A stretch of 60,673 nt of DNA from Dimargaris cristalligena (lineage: Eukaryota; Kickxellomycota; Dimargaritomycetes; Dimargaritales; Dimargaritaceae), in assembly GCA_027576995.1 (NCBI GenBank), contig JANBQC010000095.1, forward strand, positions 1 to 60,673, in the 5' to 3' direction. The translations under genes were made by a program, and so were the position numbers. Positions within the stretch are counted from its first letter, which is position 1. Every line of letters starts with the position of its first letter. The notes under the pieces were generated by a model. That model saw nothing but the letters and a program-made list of their open reading frames with translations. It was not told the origin of the DNA and searched no databases. Positions 1 through 10,470 of the stretch are shown one piece after another.

Positions 1-1573
1 GGTACAATATGGCGCTATACGGCCTGATATGACGGCGGTCATATCGGTTGGATTAGGACGGATTAGGAGGGGCGACAGTACCATCCAACAATCCAATGTT
101 GCACTCTAACTGTTGGTATCAGTTGCTTCTGGCGACCAACAGGAAAGGATCTGTGCTCAATATAATATGCCCACTCGTTATTTCTGCTGCTATGCATGAG
201 GGAAAGTTAGAGGCTTCACTAATGAAAATTCAGTTGAAGAATGGGACAGCTAACTATATTTCTAACTGTGTATGGAATGAGATAACCTAAGCACTAAATC
301 ACAACCCGATATAATAGAAAAGAGTAGGTTTTCTAATTCTGAAGCGATTCCACTGCTTAACCTCGTGGTTAATCTTTATTTTCTTAATTTGCCCATTTTA
401 TTTATCTCTCTCTTTTTTTTTAGCGGCCACTATCGAAGGCCAATAGCATTACGAATGTAACCCTTCTACTTCGTATATCTCCTCCTTCCATCTTATGATA
501 AGCATCAGCTTATTTCCACCGGTCGAAATATCGACTATGTCCACCCCAGAGTGGCCTTTTTTAATCCAAGGAATATAGCATTGTTGGTAAATCGGGAACC
601 TGCCCTATCACTCTTAAGTAGCGCTAAAGGTGGGGGGGGGGGCAACACTCGCCCCCCACTTGTATCCTCGCGCCCAATACCCCAAGGCCCAAGTTTAACA
701 GTGTAGTATACTGGTTTTGATTGACACTACCTCTTGATATTATTACCACATAATCGATGCACTATTATTCAAATTGTACTAGTTGGCGGGGAATAGTCGG
801 GCAAGAATACTGTAATATGGGCACCAAGGCTATAGATAGTAAATGGGAGCGAGTGTAAAAGGAGTTTTTTTAGGTTAGACCTAGAAATGACCAGGCTGTA
901 ACTTGGCATGCGCATTTGTATGCGGGGTCGACGCCAAGGGAGGGGTCATCTAAGGATAGCAATGGCAGCACCAGAAGTCCCCCCTCACTATACGTCTGTG
1001 GAGGACTCCAATGGTAACTGCAAAAGATCCCGATTGAAGAAGAAGGTTGGTGGAGGAGGCCTACAAGCTTTAGCCAGGAATATTAGTAAATAGTCTTCAT
1101 AATACCAGTAGTTACTTTAAGCAAGGTACTGTAATATAGGGATGTTTAGTTATAATGGTAAAATATATCCTCTGAACCACACGCACATTGCCACCAATAT
1201 TCCATTAAGCAGACTGGCACCGGTTGACTTGATCGATCGGCAAGTAAACATGTTCCGGGACCAATTTATACTATACATTCACTCAATATCAAGTAATGTC
1301 ATTTTTCCAGTGGCCTCCACCTAAATTAATTATATGGTAACATCAAACACCGAGAATCTAGTCCGAGCTTCCTAGGGATACACTCGAATTTTCTATCCGA
1401 AAACTCACATGGATGTTTTTATGAACTTCCCTCAAAAAAAATAAAAAACATGGCTATTATACCCCCCCCTCTCTGTCCCTGTAGCGAATCCTCAGCAACT
1501 AACCAATAGTACTCCCACTACCAACCCTCCTGAGCCAAGCGCATGCTTTAATATATAATATATACCCACTTAA
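1..1573. other. Gene-free left flank
   Basis: No convincing coding exon on either strand; open frames are short and AT-rich with no recognisable domain. It holds a perfect 8-bp inverted repeat with a 4-nt loop (26-45, GATATGAC arms), a G homopolymer near 631-642, and the 3' flank of the minus-strand channel gene. A phrase like ACTGTAATAT occurs near 809 and 1128, but I cannot extend it into a repeat. Confidence 0.6.
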
Positions 1574-4500
1574 TTAGATATCGACGGGGGAAATCATACC
1601 GTCCTGAGGAACTACATTCAAACGGTCTTGGTTGTGGGTGCTGATTTTCAATAGATTGTTGAATATGGGTCGTCGGTACGGACGGGTAGGTCTGGCCGAC
1701 CCTCCGGTGGAAGAGTGATCCGACTGCGGTTGGTGGTTAAAGTCAGGTTCCAGACTTGGATCACTAGGGTGCATGTTATTCATGGCGACCAGTTGGTCGG
1801 GTCGCCGGGGAGCCAGTACGTATACCTGGTCCGTTTCCAAGGTTAGGTGATCAGCCCGAGGGTTAACCATGACACACCGGTAACTGAACCCACGGCTCTC
1901 GACCAGCCGGTATAAGCCGAGGGCAATGGCCTGGTCGTATTTGGCCAGGCGATTCACGAGTTTGCCGTACTTTTCCCCCGCCCGGGTCACCGGGATGAGG
2001 AAGATCCGCCCGCTGGTTAAGATGGCGGAACTCGCGTTCAGTGGGGTGGACTGGGCGGAGTAAAGCTGGTCCAGGGCGGGGAGCGATTGGGAGTGGCGGA
2101 TGGACTTGGCCGAATTGTGGTCCTCTCGATCACTGCCGTGGCCGGCTGCGGCTGGCTCGGTATTAAGCGAGGCAGGGCCCGAACCAGCGACAGGAGGGGT
2201 CCCGCCGTTGGGGAGGGGTTGGTGATGGTGGTTTTGGGCAATTGGATCCGCGGGTCGGGTAGTTACTGCGGCCGGTCCGAGAGCCGGGGAGAACCGCTCG
2301 ATCATTTCACTGGTGGGGGAATTGGAGGCGCTACTCTCGTCGGAATCACCGGTAATTCGAATAGCAATGGCGTCGGGCATGTCCGTGGGGCTCAGTAAAC
2401 CAGGGCCCTGGGCTGCTGACTCGCCATTATTGGCCCGGAAAAGGTGATTGGCCCCTACCAGTACTGGGCTAGCGGGGGCTAGGTCCCCCCCATTTTGGAG
2501 GTGCTGCCGGCGGCGGGAGGAGGGTGGGGAACGCCGGCTAGCCTGCGGATCATAGGGAAAAATCAAGTGTTTAAAAATATCCAAGTGGAAGGGATTGAAA
2601 TAGGAGGTACAAATCAAATTATCTAGCATCGCCGGGAGAATCGCCGATCCAGACATGAACGACTGTCGCGTCAGATCCTGCACGTCCTGGTCGTCAATAT
2701 CCGGGAAAAACTCCTGAGGAATCAACTGGGCGTTGCCCGAATAGGCCACCTCCACAATCGTTTTCAAGTTTCGGTTACCAAACCGGCGCAGATTCATTTC
2801 GGCCATTAGAGAAGTCGCATCAATGGACCGGGCCGAGAGGTCTCCGTCACCGGACGGGGACAGGTGGCATAACACAATAGCGGTTTGGGCTCGGTTAATC
2901 TTGATCATCTTAAGATCTATGTAATTGAGGGGCGTACCGGGTACCACGTGGACATCCTCAATGGACTCGAGCCATCGCTTGAGCAAGAAGCTGGGTTCGG
3001 CGGGGCTAAGAATGACAATTGGCGGAGGGGTATCGTAGTTCTCCTGGCTATACGCTAATTGGATGGATTCGACCAGATATTCGATATTCCGCGGGAATTC
3101 GGGACTGCAGTCGGTGATAATGATGTGGTTATCGATGTCTTCGGGAACCAGGCGTTGCTCCCGAACCACATTGGCGTACCGGTCCTTGACGTAATTGACT
3201 ACGCCCGGGGTGGACTCAAACACCCGGTCAAAGGTTCGGCGGACCCTCTGGTGCAGTTGCTCGGTGGGCTCTACGCTACCGGGTGCGGTCCCTCCGTCAT
3301 CGGACGAATGGTGGGCGGAACCATTACCCGTACGAGCGGCCAAATTGACCGGGCGGGGTAGTGGTGAATCAAAGACCGGGTCAGCATGGATACTGCTACC
3401 ATCATCGTGATCGCTATGGTTGTTAGGGTTTTGCCGATTAGGGGGGGCCCAGTGCAACTGACCTGAAGCAGAATTACCGGGACTGCCATCGTAAGTAGGG
3501 GAATCATCGGCGGGACTTTCCAAAGACAGGAGTGGGGTCGTCTCCGCAGTGCCGATACGGGTCTGGGGTAGCAGCATCGCGGAATCGTATAGGGACGTCT
3601 GAGAGGGGATACGCGTAATATTGGCCGAAAGCTGCATAGTCCCGGCCGGCTGACTACCTGCCCCGGATTTAGGGGGCGGCCGATTCACCGCCACTTGGAT
3701 TCGGTCAATGATCTCGCGGATATTAGCGTCTTTGGCAATGACGAACCCGATATCCCCGCTGGTGATGATATGGTTAAAGGGGGCCATCAAGAGGCGGTGG
3801 GTTCCGGTATTCCCTTCGGCCGCCGAACTGGGGGCGTAGTCCGCGGCCGCCCCGCCGCCCCGGCTCGTAGGCCGGACCCCCAGCCCAATGAGTACCGCTT
3901 TGCAATTAAAGTAAATGGACCGGGCGACGGTGCCGAAGTGATACCCGTGGTAGCCCGTGGGGATGCGTATTTGGTAAATCTCCTGGATCACTCCCTCCAA
4001 GTACATGGGCATCCAGGGGAGCTCACCCGTCGGCAGTTGACTTTTTAAGGCATCGGTAATGACATTGGCCGTATCCTGGGTCACCGAGGAAGACAACAGG
4101 TGCATCAGGGTGGAAAACCCCGGGGTAGTGCAACTCTGTGCCATGAGGCCCATGCGGAATTCGTCGACGCACTGGACCGTGGGTCGGTATAGCCCCCAGC
4201 CCTTAAAGTGGAACTGCGAGTCGGGCAGGATCACCTGGCAGTAGAGACGGGGCACCACGACATAATTCTTTTTTTTGAAGAACGAGGCAAAGGCCAGGGT
4301 AATTCGAACCACATGGGCATCTTCCTCGTGGGGCGAGACTTTGGTCCATTTGTCGCCCAGGATAAATACGGCACTGGCCTGCTGCGCGTTTAGTTTGGCC
4401 AGCACCTCGTAGTTGGTGGGGTCTTTGCGATAGTGGAACACCCGAGTAGAGTAGATGGGATCGGCGAGGAACCCGCGCAGATCATCACTAAGGTGGGCTT

Positions 4501-5638
4501 TGCTGAGCAGGACCACCGAGACCCGCTGAATCGACTCACCGTGGTCAGGGCTGAAGAATTCTCTAAGAAAGGGCTGTACAACCTCGAAGCTCAAATTGCC
4601 GGCAATAATCACCCACTGGCTGGATGTGATTTCGGGCACGCTCAACTGAAAACCGGAGGTTTGTTTCTCAATCATGCCGATAAGGTCGCTGATCTGGGTG
4701 GGTAAAAACACGGCCGCCACGAAAATAGTGACTAGCGTCATAATGCGAGTCAGCCAAACGTCGGGAACGATGTTGTCGTTTGGTCCAACGGTGATACAGG
4801 TGGCGCTGAAAAAGAAGGCATCGAAGTAGCTGAACTCGGGCTCAACGTGGGAACCCGGGTACCAATGGAGTACGGCGTGGATAAAAGCCGCTATGCCCAT
4901 AATAGTGCTAAGCACGGCGGAAACCAGGGTGGCGAATTTACGATAAAAGGGGCCAATGTTAAACAGAAGTACTCGCCCGGGAGCGAAGGCCTGTTCACTA
5001 GACAGGTACAATCGGTAAAAGCGAATCGGGTAGAACAGCACCCAATTGCCCGCACTAAGGTAGGTGGCTGCGCTGGCGGGATACTGCAGGGCATTCCAGC
5101 CGGCTATCATCGGGGGAACGGTTACAAGGACCAGCATGGTAGCGTAGAGGGTCCGACGGGCCCGGGATAGGAGAAGGTTGCGCAGTCCCGACTCGAGCAA
5201 AATAGTGAGGGCCACGAGAATCTCCAGACCGCTCAAGTAAGCCGGCAGCGGAATGGGCCGCTCAGCTGCATCCACATACGCGGTGCTGCAAATAAACAGG
5301 AGGCATTGGGCTATGCTCAAACTTAAATCGAAGAAGGACCAGGCCCGACCGCGTATGCCTGCGTCGAGTTCGAAGCTGAGGCTGTTCAGAGACGGGAAGC
5401 GCCACCAGCCGGACTCGTAGGTGCCGGGGGGTCGCTCCCGATTGTACAGCTCGGTAGGCATGGTCGTGGTAAAAAGGGTGACATTGGACATGGACGTTGG
5501 TTGTCGGTTCAGCCCGCCCGGTGCCTGCTGGCCCGGGACTGCCAAAAGGGGAGGGAAGGTGCGGGAACGTAGAAGCGACCGGTCTATGGTAGGGTCAACC
5601 CAGGCACCCGGTGTAGAAGAGGGATGGGGAGTCGACAT
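1574..5638 (-). CDS. BK/Slo-like potassium channel with two RCK domains
   Basis: Single-exon protein of 1354 aa. After a variable N-terminus come several membrane segments (about residues 85-340), a pore helix and filter at 283-288, and an inner helix ending near QISDLIGMIEK. A first RCK domain starts near 345 (VIIAGNLSFEVVQPFLREF, like the Slo RCK1 start). A second starts near 838 (NHIIITDCSPEF). The region FFPDIDDQDVQDLT followed by SAILPAMLDNLICTSYFN (about 975-1015) aligns with the Slo calcium-bowl area but has fewer acidic residues. Long low-complexity linkers separate the domains, which explains the length above the usual 1100-1250 aa. The oddity is the filter, TVGPND instead of TVGYGD or TVGFGD. 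Probable role: K+ efflux gated by cytosolic ligand at the plasma or an internal membrane. Family assignment is firm; ion selectivity and calcium gating are inference. The ATG is the first in frame, and upstream sequence is non-coding. Confidence 0.9.
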   Translation of the reverse strand: MSTPHPSSTPGAWVDPTIDRSLLRSRTFPPLLAVPGQQAPGGLNRQPTSMSNVTLFTTTMPTELYNRERPPGTYESGWWRFPSLNSLSFELDAGIRGRAWSFFDLSLSIAQCLLFICSTAYVDAAERPIPLPAYLSGLEILVALTILLESGLRNLLLSRARRTLYATMLVLVTVPPMIAGWNALQYPASAATYLSAGNWVLFYPIRFYRLYLSSEQAFAPGRVLLFNIGPFYRKFATLVSAVLSTIMGIAAFIHAVLHWYPGSHVEPEFSYFDAFFFSATCITVGPNDNIVPDVWLTRIMTLVTIFVAAVFLPTQISDLIGMIEKQTSGFQLSVPEITSSQWVIIAGNLSFEVVQPFLREFFSPDHGESIQRVSVVLLSKAHLSDDLRGFLADPIYSTRVFHYRKDPTNYEVLAKLNAQQASAVFILGDKWTKVSPHEEDAHVVRITLAFASFFKKKNYVVVPRLYCQVILPDSQFHFKGWGLYRPTVQCVDEFRMGLMAQSCTTPGFSTLMHLLSSSVTQDTANVITDALKSQLPTGELPWMPMYLEGVIQEIYQIRIPTGYHGYHFGTVARSIYFNCKAVLIGLGVRPTSRGGGAAADYAPSSAAEGNTGTHRLLMAPFNHIITSGDIGFVIAKDANIREIIDRIQVAVNRPPPKSGAGSQPAGTMQLSANITRIPSQTSLYDSAMLLPQTRIGTAETTPLLSLESPADDSPTYDGSPGNSASGQLHWAPPNRQNPNNHSDHDDGSSIHADPVFDSPLPRPVNLAARTGNGSAHHSSDDGGTAPGSVEPTEQLHQRVRRTFDRVFESTPGVVNYVKDRYANVVREQRLVPEDIDNHIIITDCSPEFPRNIEYLVESIQLAYSQENYDTPPPIVILSPAEPSFLLKRWLESIEDVHVVPGTPLNYIDLKMIKINRAQTAIVLCHLSPSGDGDLSARSIDATSLMAEMNLRRFGNRNLKTIVEVAYSGNAQLIPQEFFPDIDDQDVQDLTRQSFMSGSAILPAMLDNLICTSYFNPFHLDIFKHLIFPYDPQASRRSPPSSRRRQHLQNGGDLAPASPVLVGANHLFRANNGESAAQGPGLLSPTDMPDAIAIRITGDSDESSASNSPTSEMIERFSPALGPAAVTTRPADPIAQNHHHQPLPNGGTPPVAGSGPASLNTEPAAAGHGSDREDHNSAKSIRHSQSLPALDQLYSAQSTPLNASSAILTSGRIFLIPVTRAGEKYGKLVNRLAKYDQAIALGLYRLVESRGFSYRCVMVNPRADHLTLETDQVYVLAPRRPDQLVAMNNMHPSDPSLEPDFNHQPQSDHSSTGGSARPTRPYRRPIFNNLLKISTHNQDRLNVVPQDGMISPVDI

Positions 5639-8600
5639 GCTGGCTAAACTAAGGCTAGAGGGGTGCGGTCAATGGACCCTATCCCAATGTACAGGGAAGT
5701 AGGCGTCGAGGTGGAGAACAGGAGCACCGCGTCGGTTAATAAAGAACTGAAGCAGCAGCAAAAGGGGTTGGCTATTGGCCACTGAGGCGTCTGTGCTTCG
5801 GAGAATAAATACGGGCCAATAACAGTAGGGCTCCGTAGGACGCGGCGTGCAAAGGGGTTGGCGAGATAACAAGCTAAAGCTAGTTGGGCGGGGAAAAAGG
5901 AGACTTATACGAATCCAACTAGAGCAAGGTAGGAAAAGAGGCTGATAATGTAAGTTACACTCCGCTATTACATGGGCAGGCCCAGGGACTTTTATAAGGG
6001 CGCCGCTCCCAGTGCGGCTCCTTCCCATCGGGTCCGAGTGTAGGGTGGACTAATATTAACGGCAATCCCTGGGGAGTGGGAAGTCCTGGCGAGTCGAATA
6101 TATCTCAAACATCTTTGGGGTGTGCGTAAAGGGGAAAATCAGCCACCACGAACAGCCGAGCCTACACAGATAAATATATATATATATATAATTGGCAGTG
6201 TAAATAGCCAATACCCAAAGTCGGCCAGAGTCGGAGATTATCCACCCATTCTGAGACAATAATCTGACTACCAAACCGCCAAGCCCGGATTGCCAATGAC
6301 TAAGACCTTTTGGATTATAGCCAGGGATTGCCGCAAGGGAAGCAGCCGGAGGCTTAGAACATGGGCATTCTACTGCCATTGATGGTAGTCAGTCAGGGTC
6401 AGCCGCTTTACGCTCAGAAACAGAGGCGTTTTTTGACTGAACAATATCCGCGGCCCACAATAGCTGTGGGGTACGCTAATTATGGTAATGGTAATGGCGA
6501 CGCGCAGGCCCCTGCTTCGTGGATGAAGCGGAGGAAGGATCAGCCTGTCCACGAGGCCGACTATTATCTCTTCATTCGGAAAACGGAATCTCCGAGTCAT
6601 AGGGCCATGGACTATTCATCCACCAGACTGAATCGGTGCAAGATCAAATCTGTGGTCGGATAATCCAAGGGCTCTTTGGAGTAATTTATATCATTTATCG
6701 GCAAGCGTCATTACACCATTATCTGGCAAATGGCCTGAATATCCCTGTCCCTCAGTGGTGCAGAAATATGTAATCTAGCCTTCTATATTGGCATCTAGAC
6801 CATGAAACACCTTGTGCCCCCTCTCCTCTCACCATTCCTTCAATTTCATTGGATTTGCATTACTGATGTCCCAAAAGGAGACATGCTTTCCCGTAGTTTA
6901 GCGCATGCCCTATCCACCTCTTGCAGATGTTTCAAGCCTGGACACTGCCGGTAAGTTAAACCACACCATGTACTATCGAAGTCATTGCATACTGCCTTAA
7001 TATTCTGTAGGATGGATGTCTGGCTGGTCTTGGCGTTGACCCCCCTTTGCTGTATAACTTTAGGAATAACAACCAGTCAGGTGGACCAGGGTCCCCTTGT
7101 GCCTACTAGGAGTATATTTAGGGAGGGAAGATTTGTACTAATCATTCACTTTGCGACCAAGAATAGATACATAGGGCCACAGCCCGCTGACATCATTAGC
7201 TACCACTTTTATTTCAGGAGATGGGCTAACTCATGTCTTTTATGTGTTACCCAGTGGAAACAAAGGCGTTCCCACAGTCCGAGTGGAAAGGGCCGAGAAT
7301 ATAACCCAAAGGAGAATATCCCCCGAACTCAGAGAATATGACCAATAACGGCTGCGGACCCCTCGCCTAAGGACAGGCTGACCATTAGCAAATGTGACCT
7401 ATAATTAAATCGCAACATTCCCGATTTACGGAGTAGTACTGCCCCCGTCCCAATTGGTTCTTTTATCTGGTGTCGAGGGGGCTGCGTGTCCATCTTTTTA
7501 AGCGTACGGCAGTTGATATTATACGCGGACTAGAGGCTGACAAACAGCTCCCGTTGGGGATCTCCCCCTCGAGTATCTACTGCATGGATGATTTCATTTG
7601 CATTTCCCTCCCCTGAACCTTGGGGTATCCAATGTAACTACTTCCTCAATGAATAGCAGAAAGGCGCTACTTCTTCAGCTTACCCTCTACCATTCAGCTT
7701 TAATACGACAATCCAGGTGCCTTTTATTTAATTAAAGAAACATAAACAAAAGTCGACTGTTTTAGTCCAATACCTGCAGTGCCTTGGGTATATACGGTCA
7801 GTTAGCTTCCCCTAGCCTCTAGAGGCTGGTCGCCCTAGCTGTCGATGGACCTGAAGGCGGAATTTGTGGGTGGGCCAGTGCGTTCTTTTAAATAGCTTAA
7901 AAAATCCCCCGTGTCTAGCTGCACGGAATAGACGTACTAAATGGTTGGATTGGACCCACCTTATTTTTGTTTAAATCGCAGTTATTTTTTAATACGTATC
8001 AACTCCCATCCACGCAGCCCCAATCCTTCTAAGGTAGCGGCGTCTATGAAGTTAGGATGGAAGGACTGAGTTATTGGCCGCCGGGTTTTTGACCATTATA
8101 TGTTTGGATATGAGCAGAAGCAACATGGGTGAGCGAAACCATAGCCTCGATTAAACGGTATGCCGTTAATAAGCACGCATTGTTGGAAAGGTATCCAAAA
8201 ATCTGTAAACCCCGCAACGACGAGCCAGCTACTTCGCACTTGAGCTGCTTCTAGTCACCAAGTTCCGCCATTCCAGACAGGCAACCGGGCGACCAAGGAA
8301 ATTTAACTTACATAGACTATGCGTGTATTACCTAGCGTCATGACGTGCGTGATGGCTATATAAGGTCAATTTAGCCAGAAGCTTTGGCCTGGAATTTTCC
8401 TTCGGGGTTTCTACAATCGTATTTGGACCAAGCCGTCCGACTTGAACCAACGCTTTAGAAGAGGGGGTGGGCGGTTCCAATCCTTAATAATCATCCCTTC
8501 ACCAAAACCACCTGGCATTGGTTTGCGTGGTATTTTTAGCCACCGTAACAATATTGCACTATCCCCAAGCGTATCCCATAAAACGACACCAGTATGAAAC

Positions 8601-9000
8601 CATCAAACTAGTCAAACCTGTTGGGCCAGAATTTCCGAAGCCCATACGCTTCCGGCGGAAATCACTCGGCGAAGCAGGCCAACCGGCGGTGCGAGTCATT
8701 CGCAAATAACTCGTTCCTAACCAGCTTAGGGCCGCTGGCCGATCGCCAGTGGACCGGAGTTCAGAGCAGTTTAGTGCACCATTTTGCTTTAAGACATAAT
8801 CCTTGAGTTCGTGGATGATCCTCAACCTCCATAGAAACAGAGGGCGATGAATAAAAGACTCCCATAAAGAACCATCCACCCCCCTGTATAAAAGGGGATT
8901 ATTCGCGCTGTTTGACCAATATCGAGTGCCGGTGAAAATGATTCCACAAAAGCGAACATGTTCGCTAAGAGAATTGCAATGGGATATGTGTTTGACAAAG
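5639..9000. other. Gene-poor intergenic region upstream of the channel gene
   Basis: About 3.4 kb without a convincing gene. It contains a TA microsatellite (6174-6192) and scattered short frames. One frame at 7012 has a signal-peptide-like start but no support downstream. The promoter of the minus-strand channel gene must lie at the left end. Nothing else is recognisable. Confidence 0.5.
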
Positions 9001-9144
9001 ATATGGGAGAAGTTCATCCAAGCTGTATAACGAAAAATCTATTTGATGAGGCAAGTACTACTGGTTGAAAATAAACATCCCACCGATTTTCCCATATACA
9101 TATTGGTTAAAACCTTACACCACCAAACTGAACTTCACCCATAT
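9001..9144. mobile_element. MITE-like element, copy 1
   Basis: A 144-bp non-coding element bounded by inverted repeats of about 30 bp: ATATGGGAGAAGTTCATCCA... at the left and a diverged complement ending ...TTCACCCATAT at the right. Its whole length aligns with the reverse complement of 57211-57352, including the internal stretch around ACTGGTT and TAAAACCTTA. Both ends can be read as TGGG...CCCA flanked by TA, the target duplication of Tc1/mariner-type elements. No transposase is present, so it would be non-autonomous. The right arm is more degraded than in copy 2, suggesting an older insertion. Confidence 0.7.
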
Positions 9145-9530
9145 TATTAAACACAGCCACTATATGGCATAAATGTGGTGGTAAAGTTAGATTGCAGGGC
9201 CTGATTTCGAATATAAGCCGAATTCGCCAATGCTAATAACGTTTATTTTCCTGATGATAGTACGGCAGGCTGTAGTAATAAACTCGCCACTTGATTTCCG
9301 CATAGGCTTCTATTTCATAGCTGCCGTTAGAATCCCGGCGTTTCAAGCATGGGGCGTCGGGTCGCCCGAATTTCAGCATACCCTATACTGTATTTGTCGT
9401 TATGATGCGTGGAAGTTCGTGGCATATAAATATCGGGCTTCATGTCCCCTATACTCATTAAATCACATATCATCCAATGGACTTGACCATTAAATCTTAC
9501 TTCCATCACCATTCTTGACCGGCTAATTTC
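9145..9530. other. Intergenic region before the small secreted protein gene
   Basis: No gene recognised. It leads into the TATA box of the gene at 9573. Confidence 0.5.
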
Positions 9531-9539
9531 GTATATAAA
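9531..9539 (+). promoter_or_regulatory. TATA box
   Basis: The sequence TATATAAAC lies about 35 bp upstream of the ATG at 9573 and is followed by a C-rich leader. This supports transcription of the small secreted-protein gene with a very short leader. Confidence 0.45.
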
Positions 9540-9572
9540 CCCCACTCCCTCCTCCGCATCCCAACAACCAAC

Positions 9573-9869
9573 ATGCGTCTAACTCTCCTTCCCCTTATGA
9601 CTCTTGTTGTTCTTGCCCTGACCTTCTCGGGGCAAATCGGCGCCTCGCCTATCCCTCAGCCCATAACCCAACCCGAATCCACCGGATTCGTACAAAAAGT
9701 ATCGAACGCCGGTAGTAGACTCGCCGGGGCAGCTGCTCATGTCTTTAAGGCGCCGTTTACGGGGACGAAAAATGCTATTAAAACGTTGATCGGTAATAAA
9801 CGTCAACCAGATTCCTCGACAGCTCCCTCCACAGAAACCCCCTCGGTCCCAGACACCCAGGAATCGTAG
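9573..9869 (+). CDS. Small secreted protein, unknown function
   Basis: A 98-aa single-exon protein. Residues 1-24 form a clear signal peptide (MRLTLLPLMTLVVLALTFSG, then QIGAS as a likely cleavage site). The mature part has a proline-rich start, a central segment that could form an amphipathic helix (about 40-75, FVQKVSNAGSRLAGAAAHVF and following), and a Ser/Thr/Pro-rich tail ending QES. There are no cysteines, so it is not a disulfide-rich effector. A TATA box sits close upstream and the ATG has a good context (CAACATGC). I do not recognise a family. Secretion is predicted from the signal peptide only; any role outside the cell is unknown. Confidence 0.65.
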   Translation: MRLTLLPLMTLVVLALTFSGQIGASPIPQPITQPESTGFVQKVSNAGSRLAGAAAHVFKAPFTGTKNAIKTLIGNKRQPDSSTAPSTETPSVPDTQES

Positions 9870-10470
9870 CTGGATATCCGGTTGGACAACGACCTTCTCT
9901 CCCCCCCCCCCCGAAGGACAAGCAGTTCATGAATATCCTCGCTTGGCTTATAAGCACAAATTCCTCTGTTTAAGTATTCTCTTTCATCAGATATTTAGAC
10001 ATGGTGGCCCATCTGAGTAATAAACTCGGAATTCAAAAACCTAAACCGCTTGGCAAAATAGTTTAGTTAAAATCGACGGGGTAAATGGTGCGATACATGC
10101 CTGGGATGGCTTTATAAGTCTCTTGAGGCAAGGAATATATCGTCGTGTTAGTGTTTAGCCTAACGAGTCTACAGACTCGACCCTAAGATTGCATGGCTAA
10201 TCAGGGCTAGACCAATGCCATTTTGCCCATCAAAATAGTCGTCTGTCACGCCAGTTGAAGTAGAGCACAGACTTAGTTAATTGGTGACTGTCGTTGGTGA
10301 GACAATTGACTCAGATACGCGATACTTACTAACCTTGGGCTTGGCTTCCACAGCACTGTGCTTCCTTATCCAGCCTAGGTTAACAATAGACCATTCTCCT
10401 TAACCTGTTTAGCTTCATTTCCTTGTTTTTATATATATTTATATATATATTAGTCAGTACTGCCCCCGAC
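9870..10470. other. Intergenic region
   Basis: No gene seen. A C homopolymer follows the stop codon near 9901, and a TA-rich tract (about 10427-10450) lies just before the next ATG and may serve as its TATA element. Confidence 0.5.

Noticed and set aside
5669..6028. 119-aa minus-strand frame upstream of the channel gene
   Set aside because: Low complexity, no domain, and it sits in the channel's promoter and leader region.
6985..7341. Frame with a signal-peptide-like start (MDVWLVLALTPL) at 7012
   Set aside because: No similarity, AT-rich codon use, a mixed downstream sequence and no clear promoter. An alternative spliced reading from an upstream ATG ends quickly.
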